Part shown: positions 25,157 to 37,400 of the stretch, one piece after another | How positions within the stretch are numbered: position 1 is the stretch's first letter | How the letters are laid out: each line of letters starts with the position of its first letter | Assembly (NCBI RefSeq): GCF_028858725.1 | Contig: NC_084763.1 | Coordinates: 50,228,152-50,292,151 of the forward strand | Length of the DNA stretch: 64,000 nt | Reading direction: 5' to 3' | Source of the DNA: Colius striatus | Taxonomy: Eukaryota > Chordata > Aves > Coliiformes > Coliidae | Translations under genes and position numbers: made by a program | The notes under the pieces: model-generated | What the model was told of the DNA's origin: nothing | The model's database searches: none | Seen by the model: only the letters and a program-made list of their open reading frames with translations

Positions 25157-25168
25157 TGCGCCTGCGCA
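25157..25168. promoter_or_regulatory. NRF1-type site 1
   Basis: TGCGCCTGCGCA matches the bipartite NRF1 consensus YGCGCAYGCGCR with one change in the first half-site. It lies 64 bp upstream of the RAB18 ATG, probably at or near the transcription start. Confidence 0.55.
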
Positions 25169-25206
25169 CCCCGCCGCCCCTTGCGCGCCCCCGCGCCGCC
25201 CGCCCC

Positions 25207-25216
25207 GCGCATGCGC
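25207..25216. promoter_or_regulatory. NRF1-type site 2
   Basis: Exact palindrome GCGCATGCGC, the NRF1 core, 114 bp upstream of the RAB18 ATG. Confidence 0.65.
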
Positions 25217-25261
25217 CCCGGCCGGCGGAGGCGCAGGTAACCGCGGCCGGCCCTGCAGAGG

Positions 25262-25271
25262 GCGCATGCGC
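25262..25271. promoter_or_regulatory. NRF1-type site 3
   Basis: Second exact GCGCATGCGC palindrome, spaced 55 bp (centre to centre) from site 2. Confidence 0.65.
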
Positions 25272-25600
25272 GGCGGCCGTTGTTTACCGCGGGAGGGGCG
25301 GTCGGCCCGCCCTGGGGCGCGGGCCCGTGCGGGGCGCTCTCGGCTCGGCTGCTGCGCGGGCGCCGCGGCGTGCGGTGTCTGCGGGCGGCACGCATCGGGA
25401 TGGGTGGAGAAGAGAGGCGGGGTAACATGGCAGAGGGGCAGGAGGAAGCTGCAGCTGCAGGATGGTCGCTAGCCAGCTCCCTGTGCGGGAGCGGAGCAAA
25501 CAGCCACACCGCGAGGTGCGGAACAGCTCGTCGGCAGCGCACTGACAAAAAAAGGGGCTCGTTTGGTCACAAACCCCCTTATGTCCAGCGGCGTAGGCGA

Positions 25601-28600
25601 CTTGATACGTGACATTGTATAATTTTATGTCAGCAAAATCCTCGGTTCTGCATTAAAAGCTCGCAGTGTTTTTCCAAAACAGATTCCAAGTAGAAAGCCT
25701 CTTTATAACCACTTCAGCTAACCTGCTATTATGGCATGAATCTGCTTCTGACCGTGTTTAAGCAAGTGCAACTCACAAGTGCATGTCTGTCATGGGTCTG
25801 AAACTGTCCTTGGTTGGCACTGTGATCAGTCCTTGGGACAGCTAAGCATCTCCAAAGGCTGACCCTGGTGCACACATAAATGGCTTTAAGGCATTTCTAT
25901 GGTCCCCTTCAGAATGAAAGAGATTTTTTTTTCGTGGGAATACTGGTTGCAGAGGGCACAGTTCTTCTGCAGAGTCCTGATTTTGCTGGGCAAGTTGCCT
26001 TCAACTGAGTTAGAGTCAACACAGTAACTGTTCTTATGTGTTTGTGCAGTAAACATCTCTGGTGCCTCACTCCTTCCGCTTTCAGGATCTGCTCTCCTGC
26101 CTCTTTTAGCTCAGAAAATTAACTCCCAGGATGAGTACAATAACAATAATTATTCTATTACATTATGGAGGCATATTCTGTAATTAAACATGTGCAAATG
26201 GTTGGCTGTATTTATACCAGGGCTGTGCCTGTTTATTAGTAATAATCTGAGATTTGTTGACTTAGTTTTCATGGTTTGGCTTTGCAGTCATACAAGAAAA
26301 CAGTATGTCTGTGCTCTGTAGTTTTTGCTGGAGTCTACAGGATCTATGGGGTCTTAGCATGGATCAAAGTGAGAATTTTAATTTGGAAGGTGGAGTCAAA
26401 CAGCAAAATAGTCTACTAAGGATACTGAATCCCTTGAAGTCAGGAGTATTGGTATTCTGGGATTTGATTTTTTCCCATTGTATCCATAGAATCAAACTAT
26501 TCAATATGGATACTAGTCCTGATTCAGATTGTAACTCTATACCTCACTCAGAATAAAGAGCTGGCCATGATAGCATCTTGATCTTCAACTTTAATGATGA
26601 GCAGATGCAAGAAAGGAGGCAAAACCTGCCCTAAATGAACAGTCATTGGGAGTCCTTAGTTACTTCTGACAACTAACTCAATCCCTTTCTTTAAGAAGGC
26701 TGGAGGATTGTTTTCCATTTATCATTTACTCTCCCATTTGATCCCAACCTCAGATGTGGGAAGGTCAAGCTGTAAGAGTGTTGTTAGCCCTCCCTGATAA
26801 TTAGTCTCTCCAGAACAACTCTGGAGATCTTTTGACTGCAAGATTTTTATGCTATACTGTTTCCTCTTGATTTATTCTTGGTGATCTCTGAATTTCTGAC
26901 AGAGCAGCACCAAGTCGATCAACTTACCTGCATATAATATTTGTAAATAATTTTCTACTTTCCTTATTCTTCACACACTGCTAAGGGAAGCAGTCTGATG
27001 GTAGAAAACTAGCATAACTGGTTCCAAGGCAACTCCCTGTCACATATGGAGATGTCTGTGTATGTAAAGAGAGGAAATTTGCGCTGCAGCGTTTCCCCTC
27101 GTGCCTTTATAAAAGCCTTGTGTGAAGGCTACTTGGTGCCTGGCCTGATACAGGACTCAGAAGTAGAAAAATGTCATCTATATCTCAGCTAGTGCAAATG
27201 TACGTAATCAGTGTTCCTGAGATTTTAGTGACATAAGGACCAGGACAAAGAAGGGAAAACATCTTAATGATAGCATCAAAATTCCCTGTCAACTCTGTCA
27301 GAGGCTTGATTATGTCCTTAAGCATGAAAACAGGCCATTGGGACTGAGTAACTGATTGCCTTTCTCAAAAGGCGGAGAGTTATTTACAAGCCCTCCCCAA
27401 CCAGCAGGTTGTGATGTGTAATGGCTATTGCACTTCGTGTGTCCTCAGGGGACCCTAGCCCAGTGACACAGTGCAGGGCCCTTAGGCAGCCACTGAGAGC
27501 AAGTAAAGGCTGGAAGGACCTCCATCCAGCTCTTACTGCTGAAGTAGCTGCAGTGTAACCTTAGCAACAGAGATATATCAGTAATGAGTCAGCAAGGTGA
27601 AAGACAACCTGGAATAAACAACAAAGTGCTTCCTCTGTCTCATTCTGTGTCTGAAAGACACCAGGGAGCCTTTGGTAAATTCACTTGAACATTCTGCCTT
27701 AGCTTTCACAACTTCAGCCTGGTGCTATAGAAGACTGCAGAAACAGGGAGGGCTGATACACCAAGGAATCTAAAGGTTTGTGTTTTCCCTGCCAGCACAT
27801 CCTAGTTTGGCATGAGCGATGAAATTCGTGATGGGAACTACATAACTGCATGGCTTCCCTCTTATCTCTCCCTTCACCAGTGCCATCACAAGTAAAAAGA
27901 GACCTTGAAATGTATAGGTTCAGTTGCTTAGGTACACTGAAGTCCCAGGAGGGTGTTCATCTCCAGGTGTCAAAGTCCTTAATTCATTGGCACTTTCAGA
28001 GGCTTTTCTCAGATATGCCAGCTAGGCACAATGTCCAGCAGAAGCTGAGAAGCTCATCCACTTCAGAGAGAAGGTGACAGCAATCTACAGGTCTCATGTT
28101 TCACAGACCTTGTCCTTTCATTTCCAGGTGTGAGGCTGACCCGTATGTTGTCGTGGGAGTGAGTCAGGAGTTACAACTCATAGTGAAACAAGCACGATTG
28201 CTAAGCTCACCAGCCCCAGCAGAAATGACACATGTACATGTGCTCATTCTTTTTTTCTTCTTCATGCAGGAATTTGCAAAGTTGGTGTGTCATGGAATTC
28301 AGGGAGGTTCCTTTTCTGTCTGACACAGTCAGCACATTCACATGATTTCACATTCAGCAAATAATGGCAAGGAGCAGAGTACTGCAGCAATCACACTACT
28401 CGGGGAAGGATTTCTCTAGAGGCTGCACTGTGATGTAAATGATCCCGCTGTGGCTGGCCTCTTCTGAAGAATCCAGCCTGTTTTTGTGAAGCAACTACAC
28501 AATAATATTTCTCTTCCACCCTCCATCAGCAGTCAGAGATGGACACTCCCATCTGTTGATCCTCTCAGTGCCTGCTTGGTTTCTGTGGGCACTAAAGGAG

Positions 28601-30839
28601 GTTTAAGATTGTAAGCATATTAGCTCTGGGCAATTGAAATACCCTGCTTATAGCCAACACAGTTTTAAAAATGCAATTACAAACAGCATTGGGATTGCAA
28701 CAGAGAGGAAGCAGCCTGGAGAGGGGGAAGAAGAACAATAAAAATACTTGACACACCAGGTTGATATGAAGCATTTCAGTCTTAATGAAATCAAAAGTAA
28801 TGCATTTCCAAAGCTTACCGTTTCCACATTGGTTCCTCAGTTTTTCAAAGGCCACTTTAGGATTTGCTTTGGACTTTTATGTTGGTGTGAGAGCTAAAGA
28901 TGTGTTTTATGAATGCAATAAACTTGCTAAAGGGGACACAGCAGGCATGCATCTGTGTGCAGTACCTTTCTGCTTTAGGAAAATCTGCATTTCTCACAAG
29001 CAAGACAACTCAGGTGCTTTCTCAGAAAGCAACTGTTCTGAAAGAACCCTTCCTGTTCTCAAAGAGAGTTACCATCTCAGGGAGTGGGGAAGGGAAATCT
29101 GGAATGGAATGCTTTTGCATTTAATACAGAACATATTAATTTATCCTTCCCCGCTTGCTTTCATTGCTTACCATGGTTAATGTTGAGGGGAGAAGGGAGA
29201 GAATAACCCCTTCTCTACTGTGAGACCCTCCTAAATGTAATCCCCTCTGAAGGGATAATGTACTCCATCTAGCATTAGGTCACATGTGCCTGAAGGATTA
29301 GCTGTTAGGATGGGATGGAGTGGATTAAGTAACCTCTGTCATTAGAATCTTGCGGTTTACACAATGTTATGTGAAGCAATCCTGATAAAGCAGAGGATCT
29401 GGTGGGCAAAGGACAGAGACACAACATCAGGGCAGGGATTGCCAAGTAAGCCAAACAACAATCTCTTTAAATCTGTATCATTGGAGGAAATGCATGCAGA
29501 AATGTAAATTCAAAAGAGGGCATATCTAGTTTTATCAGGTTAGAGCAAAGTCCATCTGCCAGCAGTGAGAGTGAGTAGCTTTGCCTAGGCAGCAGGATAC
29601 CAACAGGACAAGCATGTAGTGATAGTGGCCCAGAATGTTACTGTGGACCTCAGCAGTTTGTGACCCAGGGCTGTTTGATGGTGTCTTCATATGTAGCAGT
29701 TCTATTTCTCTTCATAGAAGAGAATTTCTTGTCCATGTATTTTGACGCAAAATAACATATAGAGCCTTCTGCAGCAAAGAGTTGCACAGATTAACTACAT
29801 ACACATCCTTATTTTTGTTTTGTACTTTCCCCTTGCTGCCTTCATTTGATTTCCCTTCTCAAATTAAGCACAACCGCAATCAACTGTTTGTTTGTTTATT
29901 CTACGTCACACATGAATTTGTAGACCTCCATCATATCCTCCCTTAGTTTTACTTTTTTATAGCCAGAGGAATCGTGATCTATTTCACCATTCCTCATACA
30001 GAAGCTATTACAGTTTTAATTATCCTGTTTTCACTTTGATGTACAGTTGCTTTCCTGCTGTATCCTTTTTCAGATGAGAAGACTCGAACTAGGCAAAGTA
30101 CACAAAAAATGAGTGCCCTTGGGGCTGAGAATGAGATGTTTTCTATTTTATCTATGAGTGTATTTCTAATTAAGTGTATTTGTTTCATTGGTCACCAGTT
30201 AGCCCTGAGGTGATGTCTGCATTTTCATGTTTATGAGGGTTGGGTTTTTTTATTTAAACACTGTTTATCTATTTGAAGTCCCACTCTCATTCATTCTCAT
30301 TCATTCACCCTGAGCTTTCTCTTCTCCAGGATAAATTATCTCATCTCCCTTTTTCTCTTCATATGACAGGATGAATTTCTCCCAGGATAATTACTTTTCA
30401 ACTCCATATGCTGAATTTTGTCTCGCTGTTTTGCCTCTCAGTGTCTCTGTAGTACAAGATCCTTGCAACTCTTCCTCAGTCCTCATCTTCATTCCTGAAT
30501 GATCCTGCAGCAGCAGAATCAAACTACTTCACCTATTATCTTCTCAATCAGAAAGGTACACAGTATATCACGGACCTCAGCATGTATCTTCTTTCTCAGT
30601 TGCCACATGTGACTCCTCACCTTCTTTAACTCCTGTCTCCTCCATCTTTGATGGGGGCTCTTGAACACCTATTGAATGCAAAGTAGAATGCATCAGCTGA
30701 ATGTGGCGTTGGCTTCTCGAAGAACTCGCATTTGTGTGGGGTTAATTAACTTTACAGATGCCATTATTGTTGCATGAGTGTGGTAAAGGTAAGCGGTGGA
30801 AATTAGGATCCAACTTTATGAACAATTACAGAACCAATG
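25601..30839. other. Intergenic, no gene recognised
   Basis: Non-coding sequence upstream of RAB18. Open frames (longest 131 codons at 28785-29180, plus strand) look random, with no domain, no phased exon neighbours and no signal peptide. No recognised repeats. Confidence 0.55.
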
Positions 30840-30844
30840 ATGTG

Positions 30845-31470
30845 GGAAGATATCTCATCGAACCCCTCTGTGCCCAGGTCCATGTCCCTGCAGCTTTTAT
30901 TTACAATAAGGGAGACTTCACAGCATCTCTGGGCAATGTGTTCCAATGTTTGATCACCTTCATGGTAAAAACATGTTTCTTTGCCTTCAAATGGAATATT
31001 GTTTTGTTTAGTTTGTACCCATTTGCTCTTGTGCTGTCACTGGGAACCTTGGAGAAAAGCCTGACTCTTATACACATTGGTAAGATCCCCTTAAGCCTTC
31101 TCTTCTCTAGGCTAAACAGCCCCAGGTCTCCTAATCTCTCATACAAAAAAAAGCTGCAGGCCCTTCTTCATATTCATGGCCCATCACTGAGCCAGCTTCG
31201 TTAAGTCGGTATCATTCTGATAAGTTGGACTCAATGTTCCATCGTGGCCTCTCTCTGAGTAGAGAAGAAGGATCATCTTCCTTGGACTGCTGGTAATACT
31301 TTTCCTAACTCAACCCAGGAAGCTGTTGGCCTTCATTGCCATAACGGATGCCTTCTTGATTTTAAAATCTCCTATATCTTACTGTTTACCCATGGTTGTC
31401 TTTTTGACTCTTTCAAAAGCTGTGACTGACAGGTAGTTTACAGTTACACCAAGCTCCAAGTGTGGTGTCT
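30845..31470 (-). mobile_element. Old CR1 LINE fragment, minus strand
   Basis: Diverged reverse-complement CR1. Recognisable words include 'ctctgggcaatgtgttccaa', 'tggagaaaagcctgactc', 'ctctaggctaaacagcccca' and 'actcaacccaggaagctgtt'. It keeps neither an octamer tail nor an open frame. Its age is well beyond that of the copies at 4.7-7.2 kb. Confidence 0.82.
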
Positions 31471-34400
31471 TTAGTCTGCATTTTGCCTATATTCTACCTT
31501 TTAGTCTTCTTTTAAGATTTCTTTTTCTTCTTTTAGATGCTGGTTTTATTCTCCTTTTGTAATTCCTGCAAGGTTGTTGAATACAATTGTTACAGTAAGG
31601 CTTTTTCATAGTTAGATTTTGACTGTTCCTGTCATGTGGACAACATCAATAGTTGTTCTTCCTCTTGTGCTGTGGAAGTTTTGTGGAAAAGTTATTTTTG
31701 AAATCCAAACCTTCATTCTTAGCACCATGTCTAGACATGATATTTTCTGTAACTTACGTTGGAGGTAACTGAAGTTTTCACTATTATTTGAATGCCCCAT
31801 CCTCTCAGCCTCTCTGAGACTCATCATGGCTAAGAGGTCTGTCAGTTACTATCCCTGTGATTGCCTTGGTCTGGCAGCCAATTGCTCACTCCCAATCCTA
31901 CATTGTTATTTCCATATTAAGTAATCAGTTTCAAATCAGGAAAAGCCTTAATATGAATAGTCATAATAACCATGTGGCTCAAAGGTTGCCCCAGCACACA
32001 AGCCGTCTGATAACACAGGAACACAAAAACCTGTGAGGGAAGCTGTGTAGCAGTTCTGTCATGGTGGTGTGAGCGTGGCAAAGGAGGGCAGTGGAAATGG
32101 GTATTTGGGCCAGGCTGGGCCATGTGTCTTCAGCAGTACCTCAAGCAAACATAGTAATTTCAAATTTTAGGCATCACTGTAAATTCGTGGGTATTAAAAA
32201 GAAATACAGAATAAAGAATGTGACATCCTCCTCTCCATCAAGTGTGCAGCTTACTTCATACTCGGCAAAGGACCCTTGCTTCTCTGTCCAACAGGGTTTA
32301 TATGCCAAGGTTAGTGTAACTGTGCCATCTTTATTCAACTTTCTCTTAAGCACGTTCCTCACTAGGTGGCCATGGCAGCATAATAACAAACAGTGTGCAT
32401 CATTACATCTTCCCTTATAAAACTTGCAGCACATCAGAGTTTTTGGAAGAATTTGCAATAATGTGTTTGAATAACTCTTTTTCACTTTCATCACATTTCT
32501 CTTGCACTTAGAATATACTATTATTACGAAACTTTCTCTTGAATTATGTTGATAATCTGTTGCAACTCCTTTTTAAGAGGAGGTGTCGTCGATATTTCTT
32601 GCTATCAAGTCTATCATAGAAAAATTTTTATAATCATAGAATAATACATTTGTATAATCCCTTTCTCCTGAGTGTTATCTGTGAACTTTGTAGGAGGCTC
32701 TTTAACAACCTCTGAAGCGCAGCTCTTTGAGGCAGAAGCCAGAGACTGTAACACATCAACCTTGAAGACTAATTTAGAAGAGAAAGCAAGGCAAAATACA
32801 ATTTCCATCTGAAACTTAAGCCAAAACGTAAATGGACATGGTCAAAGTATAGTGATGCTAATAGTACCCTTATACTGTTGCAAAAATTGCAATGGGAATC
32901 TACAGCTCATGTTTATACTCTTTTTCCTTGCTTTTCATTTGATATGACATGGTGCCAGTAAATGAGCAAGCCTCCTTAATACCAAGCTGAGGTTCTGATT
33001 TCCTATTATTCCTATATTTCCACTACACAAAGACCTGGAGACTTTCGTTAGAGCAGAGCCCATCTGTATCCATTTCTGCAAAATCACAGGGCTTCTGAAA
33101 TTGCTGAAAGAGAAATCTAGCCCTACTTACGCAGGCAAGAATTTTCCCTCTGACATACTGAGTTTTTCTTGGTGATACCTGTCTCCAAATAGTTATCAGG
33201 CTTTATATCCTGGATGGCAACGTTAAGTATAATTTGCTGTCATCTCCTCATGACAACATGTAAGCCAAAACACTTGCAAATAAACCAAAATATTTTCTTC
33301 TGGATCAGGAGTTTGAATTAGATGACTGAATTTTCCTGGCATGAGAGAATTATTCCTTGTCTTTCACCTAATCCTTCTCTGTTATACAATATATATAGTT
33401 ACACATAGTTTTTGTTTCCCTTGGGTTTGAAAAGATTACTTTTCCACTGGGTTTCCTGCATCACTGTAATACTTCCCCTGGATTCTCTGGTTTCATCTGC
33501 TCAACTCTGTTTATAGTGTGTCCGGTAACCTGAATGAAGTTACAGTTTTCAGATCTGTCATTTAGTCTTTGGATATACTGCTAGAGTCCCCAAGGTCTTG
33601 TATTCAATCTTTAAGATCTTTTGTTCCATCATCCCCCATCCATTGTGTCAAAGTAGGTTTTCCCACGAGCGTTTCAATTACAAATCGACACTTAGAATTT
33701 GCTAGGGACTTTAAAGCCTTTCGTTTCCATTTGTCACTTGAGCTTTCCACCCCAAGTCCTAGAAGCACACCGAGCTTTGGAAGCACTTTTACAGGTCTTG
33801 TATATATTTAATCCTTTAATCTGATGTATCTTTTGCATTCACAGGTTTTTAAAACAAGATAATACAGGTCTAAACCATCTTGATTACATTTTGAGGCACC
33901 ACATGTTTCCCCCTGTGTAAGTGACAGGAGATTCTGAAGTCCTGTGATATGACTCATTTCTTGTTTACTGTGACCTTTTAATAATCTGTGCACCTTCCTC
34001 AAACAATTTTTTTTTTTCAAGGTGCAATACTTGTGTCTCATTCTTGACTCATTTTGACAATGCATCAATATCTATTCCTATTGCATTTTGGCAAACATGT
34101 TATTTGACTTTCCCATGGGCAGTCAGGCATTTGGGGCTTCTCTGGGCTTTTGAGTTTGTTGGTTCTTCCATGAATTTCAGGTCCATTCAGTTATTAGACA
34201 ATACAGTGATGTTTTTTCATCCTTATTACTGACTATAAAGAGTTACAGTCACTTTACATTCTGGGTTTTTTTCAGCTTCTGTTAAGATCACTGAAATTAA
34301 TCTCTTCTTGACCAAAATGTCAGCACAACAAAGTTCAAAGGTTTTTTACTTGCAGATCACTTCAGTGGTTTACAGTCTGTTTCAATAAATTTACATTCAA

Positions 34401-37400
34401 ATGTATTTTGTGAAAATAGATAAATTCTTCACATGATAGTAGGAATTACTATTTTCCCATAGGGGAAAAATGATGTTAAATTGTCTTTCCAGAACCTAGC
34501 AACTTTTAATATAACAAAAGCTCACAAATAAATAGTTATTTTGAATCTGTACATGTTGCAATATTTCAACTCACACACTGAACACAAGAGGATGTAAACT
34601 GGTAGCAGTCCAGGACCAGACCCCTTGTTTTCATTCACTATCCACTTACACAGGGTTTGGTCCTGCTCCTGGGAAACTACTAATAAATCTCACAGTGATT
34701 TCTGTATAAACAGAAATAAGTCATAATGGTTTCCTCTCACACATCATGTACTCCCTTTCCTTCACATTCTGCAGTGATTCCTCATGTCTAATTCCCATTT
34801 TGTTCAGTTTCCTGTTGCTCTTGTCTCTTTCCTTTTTTCTTTTTAAATTTGGGCTCAGCTGATGTTGCTGAGTGTTTTAAGACTCACTGAACCAGCAATT
34901 GCAAGCATATCTTTTCAGTAAGGTTTTGTTCATTTAATGTGTCTCGATGTGTTGTGTTGAATGGAGAACGTGCAATGCTATACATAGGAAAGTACTTTTA
35001 CATAATGTTTTACTATTTAGGATGTGTTCAAGGACTCGTACAGGCAGAAATTGCTCATGGTTTTTCTTTATTTTCAGAAATATCCGGGAACTATTTTATT
35101 AATGTTAACCAACAGTAGGCACCTTGAGCTATTTGAGATACTTTGGTATACTTTGGTATTTCCCTGTACTTCTCTAGAAAATATCAGCTCCTTAGTGCAA
35201 AAAAAAAACCATGAAAGTGAGAAATAATTAGAGCAGAGCTGTTCTCAGGGAAGTCTTGGCAGAGCTCACCTAGCTGGAAGGATCTTGGAAATGGGGGACC
35301 TGGGAAATGTGAAGGTCGGGATACAAGAGTGACCATGGAGAACAATTTGTGGAGAGGAGACAATACAGAGGAGGCTGGCCAGGAAACCAGAGGAAGCTTT
35401 TCAATCAGATGGAAAGATTTGAATGGATCAGAAACTTCCCCTACCTTGAAATCTAAGCAACCGGATAATTTCTAGCTAAATAAGCAAGCACAGGTGCTGT
35501 AATGGTACATTTTCTTAAATACATATGAACATCTCTTCAAATTGCTCACACCATGGGGATTTAATGGCCAGGGTTCAATTTTGAGGCAGTTGGCTGGACA
35601 ACCTATAAAAATAACATTAGGTATTTATGTTATTATTACCTTCCTTTCTTCACCTGTAAATATGAGACAGGAGAATAAGTTCCTTTACAGAACATTTCTA
35701 GTGATGGAAAGTGTCATGAAAGAGCGAAATGTTGCTACAGAGCCATATTGTGAGGCAGAAAGAGTGTGAAACTTTAGCTCTGTATGCTGGATTGTGTCTT
35801 GCTAGCACTACAAAAGCAAAGACAGTCAATATTAGAAAAGTTCCTTTTGACCTTTAGACACAATAAGGTTTCTGTTTGCAAGGCACACTGGCAGATGGCT
35901 ACTACCTGGCATGTGAAAGGCATTTCCCATATCATGGATGTAAGTAATTCTGACTACTTCTTCATCGCTTCCTTTTATTCTAAAGTTGCATTCGTAGTCA
36001 AAATCAATCAGATCCTCCCTCTTCCTCAATACCAGCTGAAGGCATGGTCCTGCTGTGCTGCCCATGGCATCTGGGGAAAAGCAAAAGGATATTGGATATG
36101 GTCTCTATGCTTTGGGAGCAGACCGTACAGAGCCACGCTCTGCCAGATGTTGTTACTACTAGGAAAATAGGGCAGCCTGGATTTGCCAGCCATTCTCACT
36201 AAATCCATGGAATCACAATAGATTAGCTGCACAAGCTAACATAGCCCTTAGACTGTAGCAGCAACATAAAATGGGTCCTTTTTTTTCCTCCACAGCTGCC
36301 ATGGAAAGGCCCATCCACCAGGATGAATGATCAGGCTGAGTGCAGGTGCCAGGAAGCAAAATTAGAGGTTTTTCTTCCTTGCATAAAAATGTGCTAAATT
36401 AATATATGTTACTATTGGTAAAAATATCCTATCAATTCAACTAGAATAAACAAAATGAGCCTTATCCTGCTGTGTAATTCAGATATTTGTATGTGTCATG
36501 AAAGGAGCAGTTTCTACCTAGACGTTACAGGCAACTACAGCCTTTAAAGGGTTATAGATTCTTAAGTTAAAAACTAAGGCATGGTTTAATTATTAACTTG
36601 CATAAGAGATTGAATAGGTCCAGGGCAAAAGTTGAGATTATAACTATCTATATGTTAGGAAGCATGGCAAGTTATTATTCTCTCACCTCTCAAAATGAAG
36701 GCCTCCTTCCTAATCCATTATTCCTCAGCAGTGCTTTTTCAGGAGAGAAATATACTTGCCAACAAGACAAATGAGTTACATGATTCAAGTGCTTTAACGT
36801 GAAGGATAGAGTTTGTGTAGCTCCTATGCTCTTGTTTTGACTAAATCTAAGGCGTGACTTTCAGGTGATTCAGGCTCCCTGAATCACAGGAATATATCCT
36901 TCACAGCCCAGGCACTGAGGGTGCCCTCCGCAGGCTGCAGAAGCCTCTCTGAGGCCATACTGCTGCCAAAAGCAGGGACTTTATTCCCACTTGCAGCTAC
37001 ATGTTCCCACTGCTGCCTGATGATGTGCAGTGGGAAAGCTCCAATTCCTGATTGAAAAAAAACCTTGCAGAAGGAAAGTTCCTGCCAAATCAGCAAGTTG
37101 GTCTCACTCCCCAGTGGCTGCACTATCTGGGCAGAGCTGGCGCAGGTGAAGTGGCAGGAGCACGTAACCAAAGAGTTGAGGGAGTCTCCTCACTCTCAGT
37201 GACAGCACACTCTCAGCCCTGCTTGAGCTACTCCTGCAGTCCTCACTCAATATGAATTTAGATGGTTTTAAGTTTTGCAGACAAAAGGAAATTGATAAGC
37301 TTTCATGTCTATAGAAAAATACCCTTATTTCCACAGCAGTCTGCTATTATTGTACTTCTCCGTCTTGATTAATGAAGCAGAAAAAAAGGACTTGTCATCT

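Larger units (their letters stand above)
24740..25600. promoter_or_regulatory. RAB18: CpG-island promoter of RAB18
   Basis: Very GC-rich, CpG-dense block surrounding exon 1, in sharp contrast to the AT-rich flanks. No TATA box is evident; it is a dispersed housekeeping-type promoter. Within 180 bp upstream of the ATG lie three NRF1-type sites (TGCGCCTGCGCA at 25157-25168, GCGCATGCGC at 25207-25216 and 25262-25271). The island extends ~500 bp upstream of the gene, so a divergent transcript on the plus strand is possible, but no coding gene is seen there. Confidence 0.88.

Noticed and set aside
24582-25612. Many overlapping Ala/Arg/Pro-rich open frames on both strands of the CpG island
   Set aside because: GC-rich DNA lacks stop codons. 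Only the 68-nt RAB18 exon 1 here is supported by homology and splice phase.
28785-29180. 131-codon plus-strand frame
   Set aside because: No recognisable motif and no conserved splice context. It contains only chance hydrophobic stretches.
30758-31204. 148-codon plus-strand frame at 30.8-31.2 kb
   Set aside because: It is antisense to an old CR1 3' fragment and shows no host domain.
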